This document shows, piece after piece, positions 44,345 through 53,509 of a stretch of 64,000 bases of DNA. Numbering within the stretch: position 1 is the first letter of the stretch; the number at the start of each line of letters is the position of its first letter. The position numbers and the translations under genes are program-made. Below the pieces are notes generated by a model. It was not told the DNA's origin, made no database searches, and saw nothing but the letters and a program-made list of their open reading frames with translations. The stretch comes from Brachypterus glaber. Taxonomy: Eukaryota; Arthropoda; Insecta; Coleoptera; Kateretidae. The stretch lies in contig OY294049.1 of assembly GCA_958510825.1 (NCBI GenBank), positions 35,368,774 to 35,432,773 of the forward strand, in the 5' to 3' direction.

Positions 44345-44958
44345 TGAGGGGTCTATCACTGCTGCATTCGATGTACAAAATTGCAGACCGTTTCAGTTAC
44401 TTGCATCAAATGTGCATTATCTGCATTATAATGCAGATAATTATCTGTAAATTACGTACATTATTTGCATTACTGTGCTTTACATCTGCATTACCTACAT
44501 TACTCTGCATTATTCTGCATTGGGTGGATTGGTGTAGTGGACTAGTTTACTACCCAAAATAGGGTGAGTTCGATTCTCACCGGCGCAGATTTGCCTTTTT
44601 CGAAAGTCAATTAAAGCCGGTGGTTCCCTCTACTACTAGCCCACACAAGTCCTGGACTTAGGGGATGCTTAATTAAGTAGAATAGTACGAGGTTAAACAG
44701 AAATGTAATGTAATGTAATTATTTTGCATTATTCTGCATTATTTTGTTTTAGTTTCCATTAGTTATGGTAAAAACCGTCAAGGACAAAGCTTTTTTTTTG
44801 GAGGTGAGGACCTTTTTTTTTAGTAATCAAAAATTTTTTCGGGGAATTTTTTTTTGGTCTGCAAGAATGTATGCATTACTTTGCATTATTCTGCATTAAA
44901 AATATCGTACAGTACATTTTCTGCAGTAGGTGTACAAAAATTTCCCACCGATAGACCC
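44345..44958. mobile_element. Palindromic-motif array 3 (TCTGCATTA words), split by a SINE
   Basis: The inverted ends are GAGGGGTCTATC (44345) and GATAGACCCCTC (to about 44958). The interior repeats TCTGCATTA and its complement. A perfect 26-base palindrome at 44416-44441 is built from ATTATCTGCAT and ATGCAGATAAT. Further copies lie at 44480-44522 and 44725-44900. The SINE at 44522-44718 interrupts it. It is non-coding. Confidence 0.65.
44522..44718 (+). mobile_element. tRNA-derived SINE, plus strand
   Basis: The head has an A box (TGGTGTAGTGGACTAG) and B box (GGTGAGTTCGATTCTC). The body has GAAAGTCAATTAAAGCCGGT, TTCCCTCTACTACTAGCCCA and GTCCTGGACTTAGGGGATGC, and the tail is TGTAA repeats. 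It shares the body with the SINE at 19751-20050 but has a different tRNA-like head and lacks about 50 bases after it. It sits inside a motif array. Confidence 0.8.
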
Positions 44959-45063
44959 CTCGGGAAAACATGCCGCCCCCCTTTGGAAGCTTCCGCTGTG
45001 ATCAAGTTCCTTTGGACGAAGTTTACCTACACGTAAAATGATTAAAAACAGGTTATCAGCTAT

Positions 45064-45251
45064 GGTCTGTTTTTTCAAACAAGATAGTAAATTAAAAATC
45101 GCACAGTAAATATTTTTACAATAGGTTCGATAAGTACATGTTTGTGTATAGAATATAGTTATGTTTTATAAAATAAACTTCGCAGTATATTCGCACATCC
45201 AATATTCACTGTGCGATTTTTAATTTACTATCTTGCTTGATGAAACAGACC
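45064..45251. mobile_element. Fold-back MITE, GGTCTGTTT ends
   Basis: This 188-bp element has arms of about 55 bases: GGTCTGTTTTTTCAAACAAG, ATAGTAAATTAAAAATCGCA and CAGTAAATATT, inverted at the right side. It is non-coding. Confidence 0.8.
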
Positions 45252-45254
45252 TCA

Positions 45255-46500
45255 AACTTTGCACCCAGGTATTAAAAATGTAATTGTTAATTAAAAATTA
45301 AGCACTTGGGAACATTATCTCGACTAAAATTTCATTCAACTTTGCAAACTGTCCTTTTTGTGTTATTTTCCAGTATATTATAATATCTACCAAAACAAGA
45401 AAAGAAAAATGGATTAAATTATTATCAGTAAATGATTTTTTTTTACTCACCTACTGAAGAAAAGTCTTCAGTTTTATCCTACCTGACCTGGACTTGAATA
45501 AAAAAATGACCCTTTTCTCAAAGCAATATTATGCATGTTATATTATAAGAGCATAACAGTCTATCGGTTCACATTAGCGGTTCCATTAACAAGTCTATCA
45601 ATTTATATCGATTACTCACAGACATTGGTTCGGTGTATTTACAATCTTATCGGCCTTCGGTAGCCTTACTATTGACAATATCCATCATAGAAAACATCTT
45701 AAGAACTCTTTGCGTTAAATATGGTCAAGTCTCATTTAAAAGGCAACAAAACACTTAAGTAACTTGTTTCCAGGTGAAAAAATATTAAATGAATATACAT
45801 GGTATGTATAGTATTATATGTATTACAAACCAATATCTGCTAATATAGTACATCCAATTTCTTCCGGTAATAAAATATTGCCAAAAGTTAATCGTTGCTT
45901 TGGGTTGTAATATTAATCGTATACTAAGGACTGAATAATAAAAGTTATGGAGAAAGATAATTAGTTATTTTTTGGATCATCTTTATCAATATTTTCTACA
46001 GGAACCCGGTTTTTCTAAAAGTTTACTTGCAACATTAATGGATCTAAGCAAAGCGTTCGAACGCTTTAAATACCGAGAATTATCCATCTCTATCCTTGTC
46101 TCTGGTTCTTTACTTCAAGGAGAGATCTAAGGCAAATTACATTTAGATCAGCCCTAATACCCAACCGGACTACGGTAAAAAAAATAAAAAATAGTATATT
46201 ATTTACCAAGTGAGAGAAGTTTAACATTTTTGACCTGCGTCAAATTGCGGGATGAGCGCGTTAGCGCGAACATCTTCACTCACGTGGAAAATATAGTATT
46301 TTTTTCACTACCAGTACAATTAATTAGCTATTTATTTATTTGGACTTTTATTTATTTTACTAAAATTTAATGAAAAAGCTTATAAATTTAAAATATCACG
46401 CTGGCCGTTCGCGGCCATTAAAAAACAAATGAATAACTTGACATTTCTGGCAGAATTTTTCTGGTGATCTGCTGAAATTATTAAGTTAAAGTGTTTCCGT
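45255..46500. other. AT-rich intergenic DNA
   Basis: No supported gene or repeat was recognised. Confidence 0.35.
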
Positions 46501-46525
46501 GTTAAGTGTAATAAAATATATAAAA

Positions 46526-46645
46526 ATGGAAAGTGAAATGCAAAGTGATGATTCTGGTACTCCCCCAGAAATAAGGGGACAGGCGAAAACTGTGAGGGAG
46601 AATCTATTGCCTCAAAAATCAATAATATGGGGGTTGTACCTCTAG
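46526..46645 (+). CDS. Short coding-like frame, possible N-terminal remnant
   Basis: The frame codes for 39 residues, beginning MESEMQSDDSGTPPEIRGQA and continuing with ENLLPQKS before WGLYL and a stop. The acidic start, the TPPEI word and LLPxKS resemble, from memory, the beginning of insect tyrosine-recombinase-like (Crypton-related) proteins. No core domain follows, so at most this is a first exon or truncated remnant. It could equally be chance. It has no ribosome-context evidence beyond AAAAATGG around the start. Confidence 0.25.
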   Translation: MESEMQSDDSGTPPEIRGQAKTVRENLLPQKSIIWGLYL

Positions 46646-46649
46646 TAAT

Positions 46650-47105
46650 CTATGATGGTAATATATGGGTTGTATAATCTATGGTTGAATATGATGGACC
46701 AATGATTTTCACTTTTCAAAGTGTTTTTTTGTAAAACATGTTTTATAGGTACTAATTTAGTTAATATTTTTTGATTTATCATGCAATAAATAAATTTGGT
46801 GCCTAAAGACACTTGTAAATAGCAATGTGATTTAATAATTAAGTAAAACGTCAGATGCCAAAACAGCTGAATAAAAATTCATTATTAACCATGGTGCAAT
46901 TTCATTATTTTTAGAACCTCTGACGTCATAGGTAGAGAAATAATATTTCTACAAATGAAAAGAACAGTAATAAAGATGTGGTTTTAGGCTGGTGGTGAAA
47001 AAAGAATTTTTTACCTCTACTGGGAATGATTCAAAATATAAATGTTGTGTCTAGGTAAATTACTGTATGTTAGCTTAAAATTTTTGGCAATTGCTTAGAA
47101 AATTT
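46650..47105. other. AT-rich intergenic DNA
   Basis: Nothing recognised. Confidence 0.35.
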
Positions 47106-47109
47106 CTTT

Positions 47110-47260
47110 TTATACCATTCACAGCGCGTAAGCCTTAGAATAGTATGTTATGGTAGTTTCGAATTTCCCAAAATTGCCAAAAAACGTCCTAGACAAAAAA
47201 TTCTTGGATACAAATGTTTTTGGGAATATTCCCCCTAAAAACAAATAAGTTATTGGGGGT
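47110..47260 (+). repeat. Dispersed repeat with TTCACAGCGC start, copy 2
   Basis: CATTCACAGCGCGTAAGC, GGTAGTTTCGAATTTCCCAA and CGTCCTAGACAAAAAATTCT match 9577-9680; a CCCCCTAAAAACAAATAAG-like segment follows. It is shortened internally relative to copies 1 and 3 and is followed by low-complexity A/T. Confidence 0.7.
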
Positions 47261-47511
47261 TAAACTTAAAAAAAACATTTTGATTTTTTTTTTCAATATT
47301 TTTCGGTTTTTCGTAGAAAGAATTTTTTTTGAAAAAACAAATATTTTTTTATTTTTTTTTTATTCTAAAAAAAAAAAATTCAAATTTTTTTCGTTTGTTG
47401 AAAAAAGATTTAAAAAATATTAATTTTATTTAATTTTTTTAATTTATTTTTTGAATTTTGGTACAATTTGCGTTACGTAATACTTGAACGTTCCCTATGC
47501 GGAGAGTTATA

Positions 47512-47720
47512 CCGTGCGATTATAAAGTGTCGAACACTTTTTAATGCAAAACCGGCATTAGCGATGAGTAAAATGCAAGAAAGCTGAGTGCGTTTTACTG
47601 GCCACCGAGCTGTTGTACATAGCAATCACATGGGCTTGTCGCGCACAACTCTAACAGAGACGTGGCTTCAAACGAAGAGTATTTTCTTTTCAAACTGTTC
47701 GGCACTTTATAATCGCACTG
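47512..47720. mobile_element. TA-flanked MITE, GTGCGATTATAAAGTG ends
   Basis: This 209-bp element has ends CCGTGCGATTATAAAGTGTC and, inverted, GCACTTTATAATCGCACTG, with TA at both sides (47510-47511 and 47721-47722). CAGTGCG at the terminus is the same opening as in the CAGWGCGGTCC family, so the two may share a mobilising Tc1-like enzyme (inference). Confidence 0.75.
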
Positions 47721-47724
47721 TACC

Positions 47725-48145
47725 TATATCCATGCAGCAATTTAACTGATTCCTTTCGGCGAGAAAAATGGCTTCTGTGACAGATCTTTATAGACTACAT
47801 ATAGGTAGGTGAAAAACGCAGCGAATGCTTGCTTTCGGTAAATATACACCGACAGATTTGGATGCGTTGGCATTTAAGATTTGCGCTAACAACCGATGGC
47901 GAAAAAATCCCATGTTCTTTCAGATGAAGTAATAAACTAAACTCTTTAAACCCCGTGCTGGACCAGATTATATAAAAGCTCAAGCTTAAGATGCCTATTT
48001 ATGAGTATTTATTATAATTTGTACACCGTTGCACATTTTCCGACCAAGCAGCCTTAATCCATTATTTTATGCTGATATTCCTCGCAACTTAACAGCAGAA
48101 TAATTTGTTTAAAATCAAAAAATACCTCGATTTTGACTATAGGAA
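47725..48145. other. Intergenic DNA
   Basis: Nothing recognised. Confidence 0.35.
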
Positions 48146-48149
48146 CCTT

Positions 48150-48375
48150 TTCACGGAGCAATTTATACGCAAGTTTGGTGCTATGCAAGTTTGCTGCCAG
48201 ATATAGCATGAGGACAATTACACATTCATTTGCCTTTTTACGGAGCAATTTATACGCAAGTTTGGTGCTATGCAAGTTTGCTTCCAGATATAGCATGAGG
48301 ATAATTACACATTCATTTGCCTTTTTACGGAGCAAGTTATACGCTAGTTTGACGCTATATATTGCAAGTTAAACA
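48150..48375 (+). repeat. Tandem repeat, about 92-bp unit, 2.5 copies
   Basis: CACGGAGCAATTTATACGCA / TACGGAGCAATTTATACGCA / TACGGAGCAAGTTATACGCT mark three successive units. Each also carries AGTTTGGTGCTATGCAAGTT, CCAGATATAGCATGAGGA and ACACATTCATTTGCC. Repeated open frames on both strands come from this periodicity and are not genes. Confidence 0.9.
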
Positions 48376-48379
48376 ATGC

Positions 48380-49165
48380 TGCCAACCAGACAATTCTGAC
48401 GTGTCTCTGTATTTGTTGACAAAAACATAACCTAACATTTTATTTTTTAAGGACGCTTTTTAGTTAGACAGACCGGCCTATTTAATTATTAACATCAACA
48501 AAATTAAAGATGAAGAATTAGACGTCTGGATTTTCAAGTAAAAAATTTAAAATAAAAATGAAAAATTTATTTTAAAGTATCAAAAAGAAAATAGATCTAT
48601 AAAAAACTATAGAATAAGATAACTTAAGTTTAAATGCAGCCATATTGTACCAAAAATTATATAAATATCTATGGGTTTGGAAAAAATATTGTAGGATGAA
48701 GTTTTAAAAAATGGAATCTGTAAAAATAAGCGCAGGAAAATTATCAGTGAAGAGTTTTATTATTAAACGAAGCAGGCTGATAAAAACACAAGTTGTTTTA
48801 TGTAGTTATTAAATTATATTAAAACTTCGTTACCAACAAAATACTACCAACACTATTGTTAAGTCATTATTTATTTTATGACTTTTATGTCTCTAATGTG
48901 CCATTTTATTAACTCGAATACCCATACTTTTAGAAATTCAAGCATTCACTAAAAAATATACTAAAGTAAAAACTAAGACAGCGTACAGCTACCATAGTTT
49001 TCACTCCATATATAATAATAAGAATTCCAAATAACATATCTTTACTTTTGCAAAGAAATAAGGCGCTATAATTTTAGCTTTATACTTACCTATTAAGTAG
49101 AAATATATCTAAAAGTCTTTTTTTAGACTTTTGATTTAAATTTAACGCCAACGTTGCAGACTGGC
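48380..49165. other. AT-rich intergenic DNA
   Basis: Nothing recognised. Confidence 0.35.
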
Positions 49166-49210
49166 AAAACATGACTCCGTTATTCACTTTTAGTTCGACT
49201 ATAGAAAATA

Positions 49211-49466
49211 CCAACGAACTAATAACTATTCTCCCTAGAATACGCATACCGTTAATATAAAGTATCGCCAACATCTCGGTTTGTTTGTAAACAAATAGTA
49301 GGTATATTCAGGCCTGAACAATAACAGTTACCAGTAACTGTTATTGTTGTCTCTGTTAGAACAAAGCTGTGCGAGTAGGACAGACAAATGTATATGTTGA
49401 CTACGTTTTTGTCAGTTTTTACAAATGAAATGCCTATTCTAGAGAGAAGAGTTATTAGTTCGATGG
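49211..49466 (+). mobile_element. CCAACGAACTAATAA fold-back element, complete copy
   Basis: The ends CCAACGAACTAATAACTATT...CCTAGAATACGCA and, inverted, TGCCTATTCTAGAGAGAAGA...GTTCGATGG enclose about 255 bp. The centre holds CAGTTACCAGTAACTG, itself a palindrome. A partial copy in opposite orientation lies at 51185-51395 and a fragment at 15494-15571. Confidence 0.8.
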
Positions 49467-49562
49467 GAAATACTCAGTTTTCTTGTACAATTTGTTTACT
49501 TATAATGTTAATATTGATTTAAGACCAAAAATTGAATAAATTTATCGGGCGAAACGTTTTTT

Positions 49563-49859
49563 AATCGCAAAAAAGGGTCACGTGGCCTCTTTTGAATAAA
49601 GAGGTCAATTTGAACAAAAGTTGCGTTCTCTTACTCATTATTTAAAAACAAAAGATGTTTTAATAAAAAATTATAAAAAAATAAAAATTCAAAAACAAAA
49701 ATAAATTTTGAAAAATAAAAAAAAATATTATTTTTTTATTTGCTTTATTTTTAGATTAAACCGCCTTTTATCCTTAATTAAAGAATAAGAAAATGTAATG
49801 TTTGTTCAAATTACCTTATTAAAAAGTTACGGAGGTCACGTGATCCTTTTTTGCAAATT
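49563..49859. mobile_element. Fold-back element, AATCGCAAAAAAGGGTCACG ends
   Basis: The left end AATCGCAAAAAAGGGTCACG and the inverted right end CACGTGATCCTTTTTTGCAA enclose an AT-rich interior in which TTTGAACAAAAG...TTAAAAAC also has inverted partners. Confidence 0.6.
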
Positions 49860-49904
49860 AAAAACAAAAAAGTCGAACTAAAAGTGAATAACGGCGAACC
49901 GTGA

Positions 49905-50155
49905 TGCATCATATAAAAATTATTAAAAATTAGAGATATATTTAGAGTTTATTAAATTGAAAATAAAAACACAAATAAATTTTAATTTTAGTTATCAAAC
50001 CGTTACAAAATAATAAACCATGTAGTTTAGATAAAAAAAAAAATAATTAGAATGCATACAAAATAGCATTTAATGATGATATTTTAATTTCGTATCCAGT
50101 TTTATTATACTTTCTAAGTATATTATAACAATAGGCCAGTCAAAATAGATCGCTT
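49905..50155. other. AT-rich intergenic DNA
   Basis: Nothing recognised. Confidence 0.35.
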
Positions 50156-50158
50156 TGA

Positions 50159-50468
50159 CAATTACCAGCTTTATTTTAAATAGATAAACTCAATAATAAC
50201 CCCCGCGTGGCTTTTACTTTATTGAGTGGATAATTATTTATTTTACCCACTTAACTGTCACTTGTCAAATTATTTTCTTGTAAATGTCATTAAAATTTTT
50301 AATAAAAATATGAATTCCTAAGCTATTTATTGGATAAAACCTTGTATGGCACTCATGGGTAAACCGATATTGCCCTCTCGAAAATTAACCTGCTTGGCTG
50401 ACGCTTCGCAGGTTAATTTTCTCATGGGCAATATCTTACTTTACCCACTAGTACCATAAATAACTATT
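50159..50468 (-). mobile_element. AATAGTTATTTATGG-family MITE, uninterrupted minus copy
   Basis: This runs from CAATTACCAGCTTTATTTTA through the AACCTGC...GCAGGTT hairpin to CCATAAATAACTATT. At 50293-50316 the junction AATTTTTAATAAAAATATGA is continuous and shows the empty site of the self-insertion at 41735-42066. Confidence 0.85.
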
Positions 50469-50544
50469 ATTTTTTTTTAATTTATTTTATAGAAATGTTA
50501 TTTTTTGTTGTCGTACCAAAAGTCCAGGGTAGCGATTTACATTC

Positions 50545-50690
50545 CATATAATGTGTTAATTATCACATTGTGATATTATCACATCACTGCTCCTGATGAC
50601 CAGTGAACGTTTGATAGTCTGATTGATCCTATTCGCAGGTAATGATATCACATCACGTGCACAGTTGATGTGATTTGCTCCCCAGTCTGG
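50545..50690. repeat. Possible small palindromic-word cluster (ATCACATTGTGAT)
   Basis: ATCACATTGTGATATTATCA, GATATCACATCACGTGC and GATGTGAT give several self-complementary words in about 140 bases. It is smaller than the other motif arrays and no clear ends are seen. Confidence 0.35.
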
Positions 50691-50715
50691 TTGTCCAAAC
50701 ATGCTCATAAAAGCT

Positions 50716-50927
50716 ATATCGACATTAGATCATATATACATAGATGCGCCTTGAGTTCACGCCAAACCGAAATATTTACATTGCGACATGCAGGTAAATT
50801 TCACCTTCCCGCTTCTGGTCACCACCCACCGCTATAGTGGTTTGTTTACAATTGGCTTTGTATATGTTCTACATAAAACAAATCAACATTATTGCCATAT
50901 CTATGTATATATGATCTAATATATCGA
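50716..50927. mobile_element. MITE with ATATCGACATTAGATCATAT ends
   Basis: The left arm ATATCGACATTAGATCATAT, ATACATAGAT and the inverted right arm ATCTATGTATATATGATCTA, ATATCGA enclose 212 bp of non-coding, slightly GC-richer sequence. Confidence 0.7.
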
Positions 50928-51184
50928 CTGGCCTATATACATAATCTCTCGTTTTATTATTATCATTTAATGTTACTTTCATATGAATGTCATCGCTCTA
51001 CATAAATCAACTTTGCCTCTAACCGTTCAATCTGATTCATAAAAATATTACAATTAATACTTTCACGCAAGTCTCTTTAATTATTTTATTTACAGCAATT
51101 AGGTACCTAGACACTGTGGATTTATCAAAATCGACACTAAAATTGAAGAGCTCAGGCAAAGGAAGGAATATCCCAAATAGCACC

Positions 51185-51395
51185 GAAAAACTGACAAAAA
51201 CGTAGCTAACATATACATTTGTCTGTCTTACTCCCACAGCTTTGTTCTAACAGAGACAACATTAACAGTTACTGGTAATTGTTATTGTTCAGGCCTGAAT
51301 ATACTTACTATTTGTTTACAAACAAACCGAGATGTTGGCGATACTTTATATTAACGGTATGCGTATTCTAGAGAGAAGAGTTGTTAGTTCGTTGG
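51185..51395 (-). mobile_element. CCAACGAACTAATAA fold-back element, partial copy
   Basis: This is inverted relative to 49211-49466. It carries AAAACTGACAAAAACGTAGC, TTTGTTCTAACAGAGACAAC, CAGGCCTGAATATACTTACT and the terminal GAGAGAAGAGTTGTTAGTTC. The other terminal repeat is missing. Confidence 0.75.
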
Positions 51396-51399
51396 ATGT

Positions 51400-51945
51400 T
51401 CTGTTATGAATATTCTTAGAAATTATGCTGTGCATGAACATGGCAAAATATTAAAAGCCGCGCAGTCGCAGCGTGGTCTTTTTAAGGGACGGGTGTGACC
51501 GCTTTGGCGGACTTACTCCAGCATCAGCATTGCAATCATTGATATGCATAGGACTATAAGATTTATTTACTAGACTTAATTTTTTTATTTTATGTAATGT
51601 AGTGTGGCGCCCCCACCCCCTTCCATGGAAGCACCACTGGTGATAAGTGCCTTTGTTGACTGGGCATTTTACATGTTGTGAAAAATAAAATGTAATATTA
51701 TTAAACTATACTTGGAACTGGAAGACCACTTTATTTTTGTTTCTTTCGTTATCGAGATCTTTGGGCAGGGCCAGCAGTCTTGAGAAAATCCGTGCCCGGG
51801 GAACTACTCCTGGGGCCTCTATAAAATGTAAAATTATAGTTTGCAATAATATTCGGGCCCTGCCGGGCCCTTCTGAGCACCCTGGGCCTCCTGAGGGAAT
51901 CACCCTCCCTCTCCATAGTTTTAGTATCGTATTTATTTTATTTTA
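51400..51945. other. Intergenic DNA with GC-rich stretches
   Basis: No supported gene. The GC-richer stretches 51470-51500, 51600-51640 (GTGTGGCGCCCCCACCCCC) and 51770-51915 could be remains of an LTR element, since TGGCGCC resembles a primer-binding site, but no second LTR or gag/pol frame is visible. Confidence 0.3.
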
Positions 51946-51950
51946 TTATA

Positions 51951-52430
51951 CTGGGTTATCAGCCAAAATATAAGAGGTGATTCTACATCCAAAAATTTGA
52001 AAAAAAGTTTCTATAAAAGTTGGTCCGGAAATGAGCCCTAAGGGAGCTACTACCCTTCGAAGATGACATATTGAATGGGGGAACAAAAAAAAGCATCAAT
52101 AAAATTTTAATGCTACGGGGTGTTTCTTCATTTAAAACTGAGCAAAAAAGTATTCTTCACGAAAACACCTAAATTTAATATTAAAGGAGTAATAGCCTTT
52201 TGAAAAGTAACGTTTTTGGTGACACAAAATGTTACTTCCTCTTAATTGCATTTTTTTTTTGAAAACGGTCGCTCTAGCTTAAAGGGTACCAGAGTTAATA
52301 ATTAAAAACATTATTTTTATTACAATTTTAAATGGCCGTAGCTACCTTAGGGCCAACCTTTATAGGAACTTTTTTTGATATTTTTAGATGCAGAATCACC
52401 TCTTTGGCATGTCAGCTATTGATCACCCGG
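51951..52430. mobile_element. CAGGRTGATCAATAACTGG fold-back element, copy 2
   Basis: This 480-bp copy is TA-flanked (51949-51950 and 52431-52432). It keeps AAGAGGTGATTCTACATCC, GGTCCGGAAATGAGCCCTAA and the right end GTCAGCTATTGATCACCCGG. The interior is shortened relative to 17213-17939. Confidence 0.8.
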
Positions 52431-52582
52431 TATATAATAAGTAATACTTAAGTATTAGATGTCTTAATGATTACAGTTCAAAATGAAATGCGGAAGTTAC
52501 AATAGTAATTTACGGAAAGAGATCATATCACATAAATAAGTAATAAAATTAATAAAAAATTGAAATATTATATGTTATAATA

Positions 52583-52740
52583 GGGTGGACCTTATATATT
52601 CTTTATTATCTTAAAATTTTCATTTAGGTGTAACTAGAAAATTCTGAAAATATGAGAGTGATTAAACTTCCCTAAGGGTCCTAATTGGGCCCCTAAAATT
52701 CGTATAATTACCCACAAATCGTAAAAAATCGTTGAAAATT
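52583..52740 (+). mobile_element. GGGTGGACC-family MITE, partial copy 3
   Basis: This is the left end only: GGGTGGACCTTATATATTCT, TCTTAAAATTTTCATTTAGG, GTGTAACTAG and TTCTGAAAATATGAGAGTG. TA precedes it at 52581-52582. The right end is not seen. Confidence 0.7.
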
Positions 52741-52744
52741 ATAA

Positions 52745-53340
52745 TTTGAATATTAGTGAAAATTTTTAATGGTTTGTATCTTTCTTTTCCTTTTGTTCAA
52801 TTGAGCATACAAAATTATGTGCCAAATTTCAAAATTATCAAAAGCTTCTAACCCGTGCCGAAAATCCGCCAAGTTGCCCCTAAAATTTACGAATTTCTAC
52901 CATAAATGTGAGTCAAATGGAAAACAAACATTTTAAAAATGTATCAGGTCTGACTGAATTTATTTTTATTTAATACGTTCTTATATTTATTCATAATATT
53001 GACTAAAACAAAAGGAGCTAAGCGCCAAATAAGGGCTCCTTAAAGTGGCTTCTTTAGTAGTTTCAGGTGTAAATCCTGAACACATGTATCCTCAACCAAT
53101 ATTTTGAAATTGTTCAACATTGAGCTTTAACGAATATTTGAGATTTTTTTTTTAACTTTAACAGTATTTTGAGAAAGATAAGAAAATTACATGATTTGAA
53201 AAATGGTTATAATACAACCGTTTTCCAGAACTTGTAACTTTAAAATTCTTTTAATTAACTACCCAAAGTTTTCAACCTGATTTTTAATGTTTATTATAAA
53301 GTTAGATTTTTTTTATTAAAATTAAGGTTAAAAAAAACAG
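52745..53340. other. AT-rich intergenic DNA downstream of the cuticle-like gene
   Basis: Nothing recognised. Confidence 0.35.
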
Positions 53341-53364
53341 TCGTCTATATTTTTAAAAACATTT

Positions 53365-53370
53365 TTTATT
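53365..53370 (-). terminator. Poly(A) signal of the cuticle-like gene
   Basis: AATAAA on the minus strand, about 140 bases past the stop codon. It is the first canonical hexamer downstream of the stop at a fitting distance. Confidence 0.6.
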
Positions 53371-53509
53371 AAATAAAATTAGGATAACAAAAACAAATAA
53401 CAATAACAACAAGGGATGATAATTTGGAGAAAATGATGAGGACGAGGATGATTTTTTTTATGAAGGAAATGAAAATGAGAAAATGAAGGAAGAATGAAAT
53501 AAAAATGAC

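Larger units (their letters stand above)
49172..49903. mobile_element. Outer inverted pair enclosing two fold-back elements
   Basis: CCGTTATTCACTTTTAGTTC (49177-49196) and, inverted, GAACTAAAAGTGAATAACGG (49877-49896) enclose the elements at 49211-49466 and 49563-49859. This suggests an older element with two younger insertions. Confidence 0.55.

Noticed and set aside
51600..51640. GTGTGGCGCCCCCACC as an LTR primer-binding site
   Set aside because: No LTR pair, polypurine tract or gag/pol frame nearby; too weak to call a retrotransposon.
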